A stretch of 64,000 bases of DNA from Nodosilinea sp. E11 (GCF_032813545.1 NZ_CP136520.1:3156001-3220000), one strand, 5' to 3'. Shown: positions 7,882-17,672, numbered from the stretch's first letter. Numbers and translations: made by a program. Notes: a model not told the origin generated them from the sequence alone.

Positions 7882-9705
7882 TTAGAAGTCTTCTCTTGCG
7901 GCGATCGCCCCCGCTACCCGTTCTACCACCTCAGCCACAGGCAGTGCACCCAGCTCGCCCTGGGCACGGGTGCGAATGCTGAGGGCATTGGTTTCTAGCT
8001 CTTTTGCCCCGACCACGGCCATAATCGGTACCTTGGCCTTCTCGGCATTGCGCACCATTTTGCCCAGGCGATCGCCGCTGCCATCGACCTCAACCCGCAC
8101 ACCCCTGGCTAACAGCTGATCGGCCACCGACTGGGCAAAGCCCAATTGCTCTTCGGTAACGGGCAACAGGCGCATCTGCATCGGGGCCAGCCATAGCGGA
8201 AAATCGCCTGCATACTCTTCAATCAAAATACCGATCAGCCGCTCCAGCGACCCAAAGGGAGCGCGGTGAATCATCACCGGGCGCTGACGCGAGCCGTCCT
8301 CGGCCACATACTCCAGATCAAATCGCTCCGGCAGGTTGTAGTCGACCTGTACCGTGCCCAGCTGCCACTCCCGCTCTAGGGCATCCCGGAAGATAAAGTC
8401 GAGCTTGGGGCCGTAGAAAGCCGCTTCTCCCGGTGCTTCAAAATAGTCCATCCCCAGAGTCTGCACGGCGCGGCGAATGGCGTTTTGCGACGTTTCCCAC
8501 ACCGCGTCACCGCCGATGTACTTGGTTGACTCAGGGTCACGGAAGCTGAGCCGAGCCTTAAAGTTCTTGAGCTTTAAGCTGCGGAACACCGACAGAATCA
8601 GATCCACTACCTTGAGGAACTCATCGTCAAGCTGCTCAGGACGGACAAACAGGTGCGAGTCGTCTACCGTAAAGCCGCGCACTCGGGTCAGGCCACCTAG
8701 TTCTCCTGACTGCTCATAGCGATAGACCGTGCCAAACTCCGCCAGTCGCAGGGGCAGTTCCCGGTACGATCGCAACTCACTCTTATAGATCTGAATGTGG
8801 AAGGGACAGTTCATCGGCTTCATTACAAAGCCCTCCTCCGCTAGACGGGCCGCGTCATCGTCGGCCATCAGCGGAAACATGTCCTCCCGGTAGTTCTGCC
8901 AGTGCCCCGAGATTTTGAATAGATCGACTCGGGCAATGTGGGGCGTCACCACAGGCAGGTAACCGCGCTTGGTCTGTTCTTCTTTAAGAAATGTTTCTAG
9001 GGTAGAGCGCAGCACCGTGCCCTTAGGGGTCCACAGGGGTAGGCCCGGCCCGACATCGTCAGCAAAGATAAACAGACCCAGCTCTTTGCCCAGCTTGCGG
9101 TGGTCGCGGCGCTTGGCCTCTTCGCGGCGGCGCTTATACTCTTGCAGTTGTTCGGGGGTTTCCCAGGCAGTGCCATAAATGCGCTGGAGCTGAGCCCGAT
9201 TTTCGTCACCGCGCCAATAGGCCCCAGCGACGCTCTCTAGCTCAAACGCCTTAGGGTTGAGGTCAGCGGTATTAGCTACGTGGGGGCCAGCACAAAGATC
9301 CCACCACTGGTCACCCAAGTGGTAGAGCGTGATCGGCTCTTGCAAGTCTTGCAAAATCTCTAGCTTGTAGGGCTCTCCCAGCGTCTCAATGCGCCGCTGG
9401 GCCTCTTCACGCGTGACGGTCTCTTCGGTGACGGACAGCTTCTTGTTGATGATCTTAATCATCTCTTTCTTGATCGCCTTCAGATCTTGCTCGGTGAAGG
9501 GGGTCGGGCTGTCAAAATCGTAGTAGAAGCCATAGTCAATCGAGGGTCCAATGGTGACTTGGGCTTTAGGGAACAGGGTCTGCACCGCCATCGCCATCAC
9601 GTGGGAGAAGGTATGGCGAACGCGCTTGAGAGCCTCTGACTCACTGGTGCGAGGCAAGGACATGGGAACACTAGCTTGAGGTGCAGATAGGTCGGTTTGA
9701 GCCAT
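7882..9705 (-). CDS. thrS: Threonine--tRNA ligase
   Basis: 607 residues. It charges tRNA-Thr in the cytoplasm. There is an N-terminal editing domain with HTFSHVMAMA and DLCAGPHV, but no TGS domain, as usual for cyanobacterial ThrRS. The class II catalytic core contains MNCPFHIQIYKS (zinc Cys) and RVRGFTVDDSHLF. The C-terminal anticodon-binding domain begins near LPVTEEQLGFAQ. It is convergent with the SLH gene. The upstream 340 bp separate it from the divergent small gene at 10050. Confidence 0.97.
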   Translation of the reverse strand: MAQTDLSAPQASVPMSLPRTSESEALKRVRHTFSHVMAMAVQTLFPKAQVTIGPSIDYGFYYDFDSPTPFTEQDLKAIKKEMIKIINKKLSVTEETVTREEAQRRIETLGEPYKLEILQDLQEPITLYHLGDQWWDLCAGPHVANTADLNPKAFELESVAGAYWRGDENRAQLQRIYGTAWETPEQLQEYKRRREEAKRRDHRKLGKELGLFIFADDVGPGLPLWTPKGTVLRSTLETFLKEEQTKRGYLPVVTPHIARVDLFKISGHWQNYREDMFPLMADDDAARLAEEGFVMKPMNCPFHIQIYKSELRSYRELPLRLAEFGTVYRYEQSGELGGLTRVRGFTVDDSHLFVRPEQLDDEFLKVVDLILSVFRSLKLKNFKARLSFRDPESTKYIGGDAVWETSQNAIRRAVQTLGMDYFEAPGEAAFYGPKLDFIFRDALEREWQLGTVQVDYNLPERFDLEYVAEDGSRQRPVMIHRAPFGSLERLIGILIEEYAGDFPLWLAPMQMRLLPVTEEQLGFAQSVADQLLARGVRVEVDGSGDRLGKMVRNAEKAKVPIMAVVGAKELETNALSIRTRAQGELGALPVAEVVERVAGAIAAREDF

Positions 9706-10049
9706 TGGTCAGTGCTGAAGCGGCAAAGGGTGCGATCTCTAGTTTAGCGACTATTGAGTAACCCTTTGCTCCAAGCGCCCGTAAGCTAAAGCCACGGTAC
9801 GGTTATCTACCCCTCTTGGGGGGCTGGTCAACCAACAACTGTCGCTGCCGTTGGGTATACTAAGGGCTAGTGGCTATCTGATAGACAAAAGGAAAGCTGC
9901 TCCTGCAGAACATGCATAGACAGGAATTGCGTTTTTTCCTTCTTGTGTTATGCTGTTTTCCTGAATAGAGGGTTGGTGCCTGCGCAAGTTTCAAGAGTGT
10001 GCAGATTAGCCCTAGACCGACGTTCCCAAGAGCTTTTTTAATCTAAAAT
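9706..10049. other. Divergent promoter region thrS / 10050 gene
   Basis: 344 bp without a gene. A plausible -10 (TTATGCT) occurs near 9947 ahead of the 10050 gene. No tRNA, T-box or riboswitch signature was seen. Confidence 0.4.
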
Positions 10050-10286
10050 ATGACTGAAGCAATCGCCGACTTAGTTGTCGCTCACCCGATGGTGAAATTT
10101 CAGCGCCAAGTTGAGTCTCTAGTTAAGAAATCCAAAGTTGTTAGTCCCAGCGATCCTATCTGGAAAATCGCTTTCCTGTTTGGTGATGACTGGGCCCACT
10201 GGAAACATGAACTAGAAGAGTTCGACTTTTCCACTCAAGATCCAATTCAAGAACTGTTGGCCGTACAGTCTTGGGAAGAAGATTAA
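10050..10286 (+). CDS. DUF4327-like small cyanobacterial protein
   Basis: 78 residues. The pattern VESLVKKSKVVSPSDPIWKI, then DDWAHWKHELEEFDFSTQD and SWEED, parallels the DUF4327 family (PI-x-W, ELE-x-x-DF, terminal acidic-Trp-acidic). That assignment is from memory and moderate. It has no signal peptide or membrane segment. It stands alone between thrS and the PP2C gene, both on the other strand. The function is unknown. Confidence 0.75.
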   Translation: MTEAIADLVVAHPMVKFQRQVESLVKKSKVVSPSDPIWKIAFLFGDDWAHWKHELEEFDFSTQDPIQELLAVQSWEED

Positions 10287-10336
10287 CCCAGTACTAAACT
10301 GCTGAGTCAAGCCGCCAGCCCTAAGCGGTCATTACC

Positions 10337-12166
10337 CTAACCAATGATTGATGACATATCTGGCTGAAGCTTGATCCGAATAAGAATGGTCGTGATGTTA
10401 TCATGGCCATTCTTTTCGTTAGCTAGGTCAATGAGCTGATTGACGCCATTCTCTAGGTTGGCTTTAGAACTCAAGAGACCAGCAACATGACTGTCGGTAT
10501 AACGTTCTAGTAAGTTGTTGTCGCTGAGACCGTCGGAGCAGAGTAGCAGCAATGTGTCTTCGGTAATCTCGTGATAAGCCACGCTGGGAATGAGGTCTTC
10601 TTGCCCCCTTGGCCCTAGGGCTTGGGTTAGCTGGTAGGCGTCGGGACGGGCGTAGGCTAACGTTGGCTCTACGCCCCGGTTAATTTCACGTTGGCCTACT
10701 TCGTGATCGAGAGTCATCTGCCGCAGCCCTAAGCGCTTGTTGTAGCTGTACAGGCGACTGTCGCCTACGTGCACCACGGCGATGTTGAGGTTATGCACAA
10801 GCACCATGATTAAGGTTGTACCCATGCGCCCGATCCCCGAGGTCGCATTGGACTGATTAATATCGAAAATAGCTTGGTTTGCGGTTATCACTGCGTCGAC
10901 AAGCGTCTCTTGATTGGGCAGGCGATCGCCCCAGTGCTGGGTTAAATAGTCTCGTAACGTGCGCACTGCTAGCTGGCTGGCTACTTCTCCTGACGCGTGA
11001 CCACCCATACCATCACAGAGGATGTAAAGCCCCTTCGCTCGCATGATAGTACCTTGGGGGCCGCTGACTTTGTGTAACTGAGTTTGGGTAAAAAACCAAT
11101 CTTCGTTGTGATGACGTTGTTGCCCTACATGACTCTGGCCCGCATCATCGAGATCGGCCAGCTTCATCGGCAACACCATAGTGGGTGCTTCAATCAGTCC
11201 GCTGCCTTCATCTTCAGTAAGCTCTTGGGTATCAAAGACCGTGTCAACGTCTAGCTCTAGGTTTTCAAGGCTAGGTTGAGAAATCGCAATGGCCGGATCT
11301 TCAGTCTCTGCCCACGCTACTGGGGGTAGATTGACCTCTGGTTGTTGATAGGCTTGGGCAGCTTCAGCCAGGGTGTCTTGCACATAGGCAATATCGTTAA
11401 TAACGCCCTCCTGTAAGGTGTTCGCCAAGGTTTGTACTTTGGGCGGCAGGCTGGTTGATGTACTGTCAAGCAGCGCTTGCCACATCTGTCCCAGGGTCTG
11501 TAGCGGTAACGGGGTTTGATTGGGTACCTGATCGATCTGGCTCAGGCAGAGCAGGCTATTTTCGTTCAGCGTCAGCCGTTGAGGATTGAGTAGTGTGGCC
11601 TGCCCCCGCCAAGGGGCTAGCGCTTGCCACAGCAGCGTGGTCTCAAACAGCCACTGAATATGTTGCAGTGGGTCGTCAATAGCCGTCCAACCCACACTCA
11701 GCGGTAGCCAAGTGCTGCGGTCCTCGATCAACAGAAGAGTGCGCTGGGGAGTTTGCCAGGCGTGATGCAGCTCAGGAATGGCTGGAAAGTTGTCGGCCTG
11801 GAGAGCTAGGTAGGGATAGGCCTCAAGGGGTACCGTAGCGGCCAACGGCTGGTAGGCCGGATCGAGGCCTGGAGTTTCAAGCCAGGCCTGCTGTAAGGCT
11901 TGCAACGGAGAGTCAGCCTTGGGCTGGCAGTCAAGGACTAGTAGGGCTGCAGCCGACTCGCTAAAGGCACCGACCGTTGAGGCAGGAATGAGGCGGTAGC
12001 GTTGGTCAACGTCGAGATAGCCGTTGTAGCAGTCGTCGGAGGCGATCGCTGCTGCACCAGGGGCAGGAAAATCGATGACTCGCCATCGCTGAAGTGGCTG
12101 GCCGCATCGTTCGCAGGACCGCTGAGAAGCGGCATTTTCAAACTCACAAAAAGGGCAAGTTAGCAT
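10337..12166 (-). CDS. Zinc-ribbon PP2C-type serine/threonine phosphatase
   Basis: 609 residues. Residues 4-22 form a zinc ribbon (CPFC, CERCGQP). Residues about 350-600 are a complete PP2C domain with NEDWFF, ILCDGMGGHASGEVAS, VVHVGDSRLYSY, LLCSDGLSDN and NGHDNITTI, the metal-binding Asp set, so it should be an active Mn/Mg-dependent phosphatase. The 300-residue middle has stretches resembling the C-lobe of a protein kinase (IQWLFETTLLWQALAPW, then a QRLTLNENSLLCL segment) without catalytic residues; that is an inference. No membrane segment. Partner kinases are not nearby. Confidence 0.9.
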   Translation of the reverse strand: MLTCPFCEFENAASQRSCERCGQPLQRWRVIDFPAPGAAAIASDDCYNGYLDVDQRYRLIPASTVGAFSESAAALLVLDCQPKADSPLQALQQAWLETPGLDPAYQPLAATVPLEAYPYLALQADNFPAIPELHHAWQTPQRTLLLIEDRSTWLPLSVGWTAIDDPLQHIQWLFETTLLWQALAPWRGQATLLNPQRLTLNENSLLCLSQIDQVPNQTPLPLQTLGQMWQALLDSTSTSLPPKVQTLANTLQEGVINDIAYVQDTLAEAAQAYQQPEVNLPPVAWAETEDPAIAISQPSLENLELDVDTVFDTQELTEDEGSGLIEAPTMVLPMKLADLDDAGQSHVGQQRHHNEDWFFTQTQLHKVSGPQGTIMRAKGLYILCDGMGGHASGEVASQLAVRTLRDYLTQHWGDRLPNQETLVDAVITANQAIFDINQSNATSGIGRMGTTLIMVLVHNLNIAVVHVGDSRLYSYNKRLGLRQMTLDHEVGQREINRGVEPTLAYARPDAYQLTQALGPRGQEDLIPSVAYHEITEDTLLLLCSDGLSDNNLLERYTDSHVAGLLSSKANLENGVNQLIDLANEKNGHDNITTILIRIKLQPDMSSIIG

Positions 12167-12508
12167 CCTAGCGATGATCCAAAGGTAAACCAGCTAGCCA
12201 GCACGATGGAACCTGTAGCACCCTCGATCCAATGTCAGCCCAAAGGTCTAGGCCGTGAATAAGTGGGTCGGTTGACCAGCACTTGGGGAAGCCCCGGTCT
12301 GGTCAAGATAGAGGCACGTTGATATAGACGACTAGCAGAGTGGCATCGGCTTGCACGTTAAGTATTGCATAGCTGCCTTCTGTTACCCTGCTGAAGCCCA
12401 TGGTAGCTTACTGGTCTAGCCCTGATCTGCTCAATCTATCGATTCTTGATGAAGACTCCACCACTTTCCGCTACGTAGCGGAGTCTTCGTCAGGACTGAC
12501 CTTCGCTC
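12167..12508. other. Intergenic region between PP2C and pseudouridine synthase genes
   Basis: 342 bp. It holds the hairpin at 12451-12488 just past the synthase stop and presumably the PP2C promoter. Nothing else was recognised. Confidence 0.4.
12451..12488 (-). terminator. Nested hairpin after pseudouridine synthase gene
   Basis: Outer arms GAAGACTCC (12451-12459) and GGAGTCTTC (12480-12488), with an internal perfect 14-bp palindrome CCGCTACGTAGCGG at 12468-12481. It lies 21 bp after the minus-strand gene, as a terminator should, but lacks a clear T-run. Confidence 0.5.
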
Positions 12509-13105
12509 CTAAAGTTGTAAGAGATCTTGGCGCTCGCGGGGGGTGACAAATCGCCATTGGCCAGGTTCGAGGTTGCCTAGGCCTAGATGGGCGATCGCAA
12601 CCCGCACCAGCCGTAGGGTCGGGTGTCCGACAGCAGCAGTCATGCGCCGAACCTGGCGATTTTTGCCCTCCTGAAGGGTCATCTCTAGCCAAGCGGTGGG
12701 AATGCTTTGGCGGTAACGAATGGGCGGTTCTCGTAGCGGTAGCGGCGGGTCGGTCGCCATCAAGGCTACCTGGCACGGGCGGGTACGATAGCCCTTGATC
12801 GTAACCCCCTGGCGCAGTTGAGCTAGCGCTGGGGGGGCTGGCCTATGCTCAACCTGAACCCAGTAGGTGCGCGGGTGGGCAAACCGTGGGTTGCTAAGGC
12901 GATGCTGCACTTGGCCGTGGTCTGTCAGCAGCATGAGGCCTTCACTATCGCGATCGAGCCGCCCCACGGGATAGACATCGGCAATGGGCACAAAGTCTTT
13001 GAGGGTAAGCCGAGACGCTGAATCAGACGTAGGTGGTGTGCTCCCCTCGCTGAACTGACTCAGCACATTGTAGGGCTTATAAAACAGAATGTATTGGTAA
13101 CCCAT
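12509..13105 (-). CDS. RsuA/RluE-family pseudouridine synthase
   Basis: 198 residues, typical for the RluE/RsuA branch without an S4 domain. It begins with the [14 protein letters not shown] motif and has the catalytic-Asp signature [21 protein letters not shown]. The C-terminal [20 protein letters not shown] is also diagnostic. It isomerises a uridine in ribosomal RNA; by similarity of form the best guess is RluE-like (23S rRNA), but the target position cannot be read from sequence. Confidence 0.92.
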   Translation of the reverse strand: MGYQYILFYKPYNVLSQFSEGSTPPTSDSASRLTLKDFVPIADVYPVGRLDRDSEGLMLLTDHGQVQHRLSNPRFAHPRTYWVQVEHRPAPPALAQLRQGVTIKGYRTRPCQVALMATDPPLPLREPPIRYRQSIPTAWLEMTLQEGKNRQVRRMTAAVGHPTLRLVRVAIAHLGLGNLEPGQWRFVTPRERQDLLQL

Positions 13106-13307
13106 AACCCTAACTATCGGCAGAGAAATGCCCAGCGTCTATAGCTCTAAGCACTATGAGCAAGGGATAGTCCCTCGGAAGTATGAACCGTAACCTACGA
13201 ACTGCAACATTTTATTGCAACTTTTATGGAAATGTTGAGAAATAACGGTGGCTAGGGTCAGGCCGATATGCTGATCCCTATAGGACTGATTGTGGCAGGA
13301 CAGCACC

Positions 13308-13622
13308 ATGGAATTCGGGAATAAGTATCGTTTCGCTTGCACCCTTACCTTCGGCGATATCTATGGCCAAATTATTGCGTGGCTGGTCATTTTGTTTATC
13401 AGTCTGGCCACTTCTCTAGCGCTGATGGGAGCCCGCCAGCCCATGTTCGCCCTGGCGACAGTGGGGCTAATTTTAGTCCTGTCGCTGCCCTTTTTGCTAT
13501 TTGCCTTTGTCACCACTCTGTTCAACCACATTGAGTTTGAGACGGTGGCCGATAGCCAGACTGCCCCCGATGCTTCCGGTCAATCGGTGACTTCAGGTAC
13601 CCCCGCTCGGGCTGTGAGCTAG
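13308..13622 (+). CDS. Two-TM conserved membrane protein of unknown function
   Basis: 104 residues from ATG 13308 (AGGAC just upstream; a GTG six codons earlier is also open). Two hydrophobic helices, about residues 21-43 and 50-72, are followed by an acidic/hydroxyl-rich cytoplasmic tail. The opening MEFGNKYRFACTLTFGDIYG is distinctive, but I cannot name the family. It is monocistronic with a strong terminator. Confidence 0.65.
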   Translation: MEFGNKYRFACTLTFGDIYGQIIAWLVILFISLATSLALMGARQPMFALATVGLILVLSLPFLLFAFVTTLFNHIEFETVADSQTAPDASGQSVTSGTPARAVS

Positions 13623-13645
13623 CCTATCTTTTTGAACATTTTGAT

Positions 13646-13690
13646 CGCTTCGCACGGTGGAGGCTCGATAGCCACACGCCGTGCGAAGCG
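13646..13690 (+). terminator. Intrinsic terminator
   Basis: Perfect 12-bp arms CGCTTCGCACGG (13646-13657) and 13679-13690, immediately followed by TTTT. It terminates the 13308 gene. Confidence 0.85.
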
Positions 13691-13719
13691 TTTTAACGGA
13701 GGCGACCCTGAAAAACTTG

Positions 13720-13765
13720 TTCCCTAATGGTGAGCAGTGCCCACCCTACGGTGGCTACAGTCGCC
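13720..13765 (-). repeat. Dispersed 46-bp repeat, copy A
   Basis: Its reverse complement matches 33500-33545 at about 41 of 45 positions (shared core ACTGTAGC..CCGTAGGGTGGGCA..GCTCACCATT). Both copies are intergenic. Confidence 0.75.
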
Positions 13766-13806
13766 GGATACTTCTGGAAATTTTCCTAAGGCAATGCAGC
13801 GCCGAA

Positions 13807-14688
13807 TTAGTCTGCTGAACCTTCGGTGGCAGGGGCTGGCTCTAAAGGATCTACGCTTTCGCTGCCCGTGGTAGGGGCAGCCTGATTTTGGGTAGACATG
13901 AGCTCAATTTGATCTTTAAACTGCGCTGGGGCGAGGGCCGTGGCTTGGGCGAAAAGGGCCTGAGCGGTGTCGGCCTCACCCTGTTCTTGCAGCACCAGAG
14001 CTTTGGCCAACACTGGGCGGAAGTCTTCTGGGGCAGTGGCGATGGTTTCGTCGTAGAGCGCAATCGCTTGGCCAGGGCTGTTGGCCTCTACATGCACCTG
14101 AGCCAGGAGTAGCTTCACAGAAACGGTATCAATGCCCGCTGTCGCCCCTTCAGCCTGCACCTGCTCAGCGGTTTTAAGGGTGTCTTGAAGCAGCCCAATG
14201 GCGGCTTGAGGTCGATTTTGCTGAACCAATAGTACGGTGAGACCTTGTAGGGCGTTCATGTTGCCGGGCTGTTGGTCTAGCACCTGGCGGTAGGTCTGAG
14301 CGGCACCTTCTAGATCACCGAGCTGCTGTTTAGTTTGGGCTAGCAACACTGCGTAGTCGGGAACGTCGGGGTTTAACTCTACGAGCCGCTCTAGCGGGCC
14401 TAGGACCCCATCAATATCATTGAGCTGAATTCGAGCATCTACCAAGCCTTGCAGGGCTGTTTGGTTGTCGGGCTCGCGCTCTAGCACTAGCTCATAGCCC
14501 CGGGCCTGAGCTTCTAGCTCGGCCTGCACGGAGGCGGGGTCGGTGGCGGTGGGATTGGCCTCGGTAGGCTCTCCCCCCCGACGGGTGCCGTTGCCACCCA
14601 AAAGGGGCAGGAGCGATATCGACAAAAAGGCCGCTAACGCCAGGGTTAGAACGGTACCAACGAGCCAACGATTGCGGTTTGCAGTCAC
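13807..14688 (-). CDS. Membrane-anchored TPR protein
   Basis: 293 residues. Residues 8-30 form an uncleaved signal-anchor or signal peptide. A Pro/Thr/Glu-rich linker and at least five TPR-like helical hairpins follow (such as YELVLEREPDNQTALQGLVD and AAQTYRQVLDQQPGNMNALQ). The last 35 residues are low-complexity. It is probably a periplasmic or thylakoid-lumen-facing scaffold; the partner is unknown. Divergent from the 15135 gene across 446 bp. Confidence 0.82.
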   Translation of the reverse strand: MTANRNRWLVGTVLTLALAAFLSISLLPLLGGNGTRRGGEPTEANPTATDPASVQAELEAQARGYELVLEREPDNQTALQGLVDARIQLNDIDGVLGPLERLVELNPDVPDYAVLLAQTKQQLGDLEGAAQTYRQVLDQQPGNMNALQGLTVLLVQQNRPQAAIGLLQDTLKTAEQVQAEGATAGIDTVSVKLLLAQVHVEANSPGQAIALYDETIATAPEDFRPVLAKALVLQEQGEADTAQALFAQATALAPAQFKDQIELMSTQNQAAPTTGSESVDPLEPAPATEGSAD

Positions 14689-15134
14689 AGGTCTACCTCA
14701 TCAGGGGAGCAGCGGATCACGGCGAAAAGTCGGGGCGATCGCAAAATTCAGAACAATGATTCTAGCGCTTCGGCTTTGGGGTGGACTTGAACCCAGAGCT
14801 AATTAAGCCGATGAACAGGGTTACAGTAGCAAAGAAGTTGCCAAGCTGTTCAGAAACAATACGGATTGCTAACCGTCAGCGATGAAAACTAGATGAGTTA
14901 CCTCCATTGGCCCCTTCGCGGTGACAAATGATGTGACCCCTAGGGGCAAGTGGGCGATCGCAGGGGCAGTCAGTCAGGAGTAAAGCTTCTGATCGGTTGC
15001 GTTAATGCTTAATATATTTGCCCTAACAATGCACATTTAAGGGTGAATGTTACGCTAGGCTTACAGGCTAAGTCATGCGCAAAGTGCCATTGCGTTGGGT
15101 AGCTGGTTCATGTTGAGAGGAGATCGGTGGTGTC
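14689..15134. other. Divergent intergenic region
   Basis: 446 bp between the TPR gene and the 15135 gene. It is AT-rich near 15003-15040 (TTAATATATTTG), a likely promoter area for the plus-strand gene. One GCGATCGC octamer. No RNA gene or repeat was recognised. Confidence 0.4.
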
Positions 15135-16247
15135 ATGGGTTCTGCAGAACAAGACGCTTCTAATAAAAGCGACATTACAGCTAAAGACGGTAGCGACCAG
15201 GGGGCAGCGCCCGCAGCGGAGCGGCCATCGTTACTGTCTCCTCCCCAACGACCGGTGCGACCGGTGCGACCGGCTGTAGCGCCAGAGACCAACGCAGTAG
15301 CGGTTAAGCCAGCGATCAAGCCGGTAGACACTGTGGTAGCCAAAAAGGCTCCGCCTGCTCCGCCCCCTGAGCCTGAGATCGACCCTGATGCCTATCGCTA
15401 TCAACCCATTGCGCCCCCCAGTGAGCCAATGCAGTACCGGGCGATTGGCTTGGTACGTGGCACCTACGAACCCAGCGAGGCTGACCAGCTCAACCGGGGC
15501 AATCTCATCACTGAAGACGGTCACGTCATTGACTCAGTCCTGCTGGGCCGCATTACTAGCTTGGTGAAGAAACACATCGATCTGTCAGTGCCTCACCTGT
15601 GGGTCGTCTATCCTCGCACTCGGCGCGAGCTCGATAATGACGATCAAGATCTGCACCTGCAAATCGTTGGCGTTTGGGAGCCTGAAACCCTAGGGTTGCC
15701 TGGCGAAACCCCCGCCAGCGAGGACAGCGCAGAAGACGGGGATGAAACCACCGCTGAAAAACCAGATTTGGCGGATTTGCCGCCGGTAAACGACAACTTT
15801 TTCTCCATTCGTGGCGAAGTCATTAAATACACGCCTGAAGACCAGTGCATTGCTGTCAAAATTCTCCAAGGGGCAAAGCGTACCCCTGGCACTTCTAAAC
15901 CGTTCAAGCTGCTGCTTCACGGCACGATTGAAGGGCGTACCGTGGGCTACTTCTGGGATTTTAAGGTGAAGCGTGAAGCCAAGGTTTTGGTGCTCAGCGA
16001 AGCCTCGGTGGTGGGCATTGTGCCACCGAAGAAACGGCCTAAGGGCAGCGGGGGGGGTGGGCCACGGCGGGGAAATCCTGGCCTGCGCAGTGGGCCAGGG
16101 GGCAGTCGCCCGCCCATGCCCAGCCGTCGGCCTGCTGGGGTTAAAGGCAGCAATTTGGGAACAGATACTCGTTCCGAGCCGGTTTCCGAACGCCTCTCGA
16201 ATCGCCCTAAAAAGCGCGAAGAAAACCACGAGAGCAGTGCCGAGTAG
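15135..16247 (+). CDS. Conserved cyanobacterial protein with disordered ends
   Basis: 370 residues. The first 90 are Pro/Ala/Lys-rich and likely disordered. Residues about 97-165 (MQYRAIGLVRGTYEPSEADQ through HLWVVYPRTRREL) and 220-300 form two conserved beta-rich blocks separated by an acidic insert. The last 75 residues are Gly/Arg/Pro-rich with RRG patches like an RNA-binding tail. GAGGAG lies about 15 bases upstream of the ATG. I know the core pattern as a conserved cyanobacterial hypothetical protein; no function is established. The tail suggests nucleic-acid contact, an inference. Confidence 0.72.
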   Translation: MGSAEQDASNKSDITAKDGSDQGAAPAAERPSLLSPPQRPVRPVRPAVAPETNAVAVKPAIKPVDTVVAKKAPPAPPPEPEIDPDAYRYQPIAPPSEPMQYRAIGLVRGTYEPSEADQLNRGNLITEDGHVIDSVLLGRITSLVKKHIDLSVPHLWVVYPRTRRELDNDDQDLHLQIVGVWEPETLGLPGETPASEDSAEDGDETTAEKPDLADLPPVNDNFFSIRGEVIKYTPEDQCIAVKILQGAKRTPGTSKPFKLLLHGTIEGRTVGYFWDFKVKREAKVLVLSEASVVGIVPPKKRPKGSGGGGPRRGNPGLRSGPGGSRPPMPSRRPAGVKGSNLGTDTRSEPVSERLSNRPKKREENHESSAE

Positions 16248-16264
16248 GCGACATGTTGGCCAGG

Positions 16265-17449
16265 TTAACCGCTCAGGGCATCTTGGGGCAGAAAGGCGCG
16301 GTCTTGGGGTAGCGATGCCACCGGGGCCGCCAGCTCAAACTGGCCAGATTCAATCCAACCCTTGAGTTCGTTTGCCACCTGGCGGGCCAGGTAAACACTG
16401 GCTAGCGGTGCCGTGCGTACGGTTTGCCCTTCGATGGCGATCGCCCCCGACTTGAGCTGAGCGTAGCTCACCAGGCCAAAGGTGGGGCGCACCCGTCGAG
16501 GAATGGAAAAATCCATGACTGGCGCAACAATGTCGGAATCTTGCACCGCACAGTGGGCGGCAACGGTTTCGTTGAGTAGGGGAATGGGAACGCCTACGCC
16601 CAGCATCAAAGAGGGGCCGTAGCCTTTGAAATAGCAGCCCCGCACCCATTCTGACCGCATTTGTTTGGCATCGCCAATCAGGGCCAAGGTGGCCGCTGGG
16701 CCAATGGGAGTGCGGTTGGGCAAGCGCCGCTGCAGGGGAAAGTGCTGTGTTCCTTCCCAGGCGACATAGCCGACGCCGCCGCCCAAAAAAATGCGGGTGC
16801 CAATGCCGATCGCTTCAAGATCGGGGTCGTTTAAAAGTGGGGAGAGGGCACCGGGGTTGGCGTAGACCGCGTTGCCCAGGCGAGGTTGCAGCGGGCCTAG
16901 GTAGGTGGAGAGGGTGCGATCGCCTCCGTTTACCCCAACAATAAAATTTTGGTATAGCCCGCGCGGGCTGTACAGGTAAAACTGGTTGATCGTGTCGCGG
17001 GTAATGGTGGTTTCGAGCGAGGTGCGGGGGTAACAGTCGGTACCGTGGCCCGTGGCCTGGAGGGATACACTGCGTCCGGCGATCAAATCGGCAATCACGT
17101 GGCCGCCGCCGTGCTCACGCACAGGTTCGGTGTCGCCCAGGTCGCCGCCCCGCCCTGCTACCGCAGGCTGGCTGGCCCCCAGACAAACATCCACTGCGCC
17201 AAAGCCCGCGTAGGCCGGCACCCCATCGAGATAACATTCCAGCAGCTTGATCGGTGGGTCGGTGTGGCCGAGGTTAAGCATGGCCCCCGACGATTCCATC
17301 GGCTCAAAGGTGCCAGTTACCACCACATCGACGGCTTTGGCGGCGGCGGCTATGCCCTGCTCTTGGGCCTGAAGCTTAAAGGCTTCGGCAGTTTGCACCA
17401 CCGCTTTGCCTTGGCGAATTTTGGCGTTGATGCTGTCGATGGTGCGCAT
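16265..17449 (-). CDS. Homocysteine biosynthesis protein (HcyBio, DUF39 family)
   Basis: 394 residues, the usual length for the form without CBS or ferredoxin domains. It begins RTIDSINAKIRQGKAVVQTA and has VVVTGTFEPMESSGAMLNLG and GTRIFLGGGVGYVAWEGTQH, hallmarks of DUF39. In methanogens this family takes part in converting aspartate semialdehyde to homocysteine. In cyanobacteria the role is inferred only. It is convergent with the 15135 gene (17 bp apart) and downstream of prmA on the same strand. Confidence 0.85.
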   Translation of the reverse strand: MRTIDSINAKIRQGKAVVQTAEAFKLQAQEQGIAAAAKAVDVVVTGTFEPMESSGAMLNLGHTDPPIKLLECYLDGVPAYAGFGAVDVCLGASQPAVAGRGGDLGDTEPVREHGGGHVIADLIAGRSVSLQATGHGTDCYPRTSLETTITRDTINQFYLYSPRGLYQNFIVGVNGGDRTLSTYLGPLQPRLGNAVYANPGALSPLLNDPDLEAIGIGTRIFLGGGVGYVAWEGTQHFPLQRRLPNRTPIGPAATLALIGDAKQMRSEWVRGCYFKGYGPSLMLGVGVPIPLLNETVAAHCAVQDSDIVAPVMDFSIPRRVRPTFGLVSYAQLKSGAIAIEGQTVRTAPLASVYLARQVANELKGWIESGQFELAAPVASLPQDRAFLPQDALSG

Positions 17450-17458
17450 GGATGGTGC

Positions 17459-17668
17459 CTAGAGGGTAGAACGGCGACGCAGCCAGAATAACCCCCCCAT
17501 CAGCACTGAAGGCGCAATCAGTAGCAGGAGCACTAGGCTGAGGGCTGGCTGATTTTGCCCTGCTTGGGAATCTGCTAGCAGCGCCGGTACCCCATATTTG
17601 ATGGCTGCGCTCAGCACCCCAGAAACGGCCACCACTTTGAGCACAAAGTTGAAATTGGAGAGCGTCAT
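17459..17668 (-). CDS. Small two-TM protein co-transcribed with prmA
   Basis: 69 residues from ATG 17668, five bases past the prmA stop, so almost certainly translated in the same operon. Two hydrophobic helices (about residues 7-27 and 40-60) are followed by WLRRRSTL. It starts MTLSNFNFVLKVVAVSGVLS. The family resembles small cyanobacterial membrane proteins of unknown function. An upstream extension inside prmA is rejected. Confidence 0.7.
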   Translation of the reverse strand: MTLSNFNFVLKVVAVSGVLSAAIKYGVPALLADSQAGQNQPALSLVLLLLIAPSVLMGGLFWLRRRSTL

Positions 17669-17672
17669 GGGC

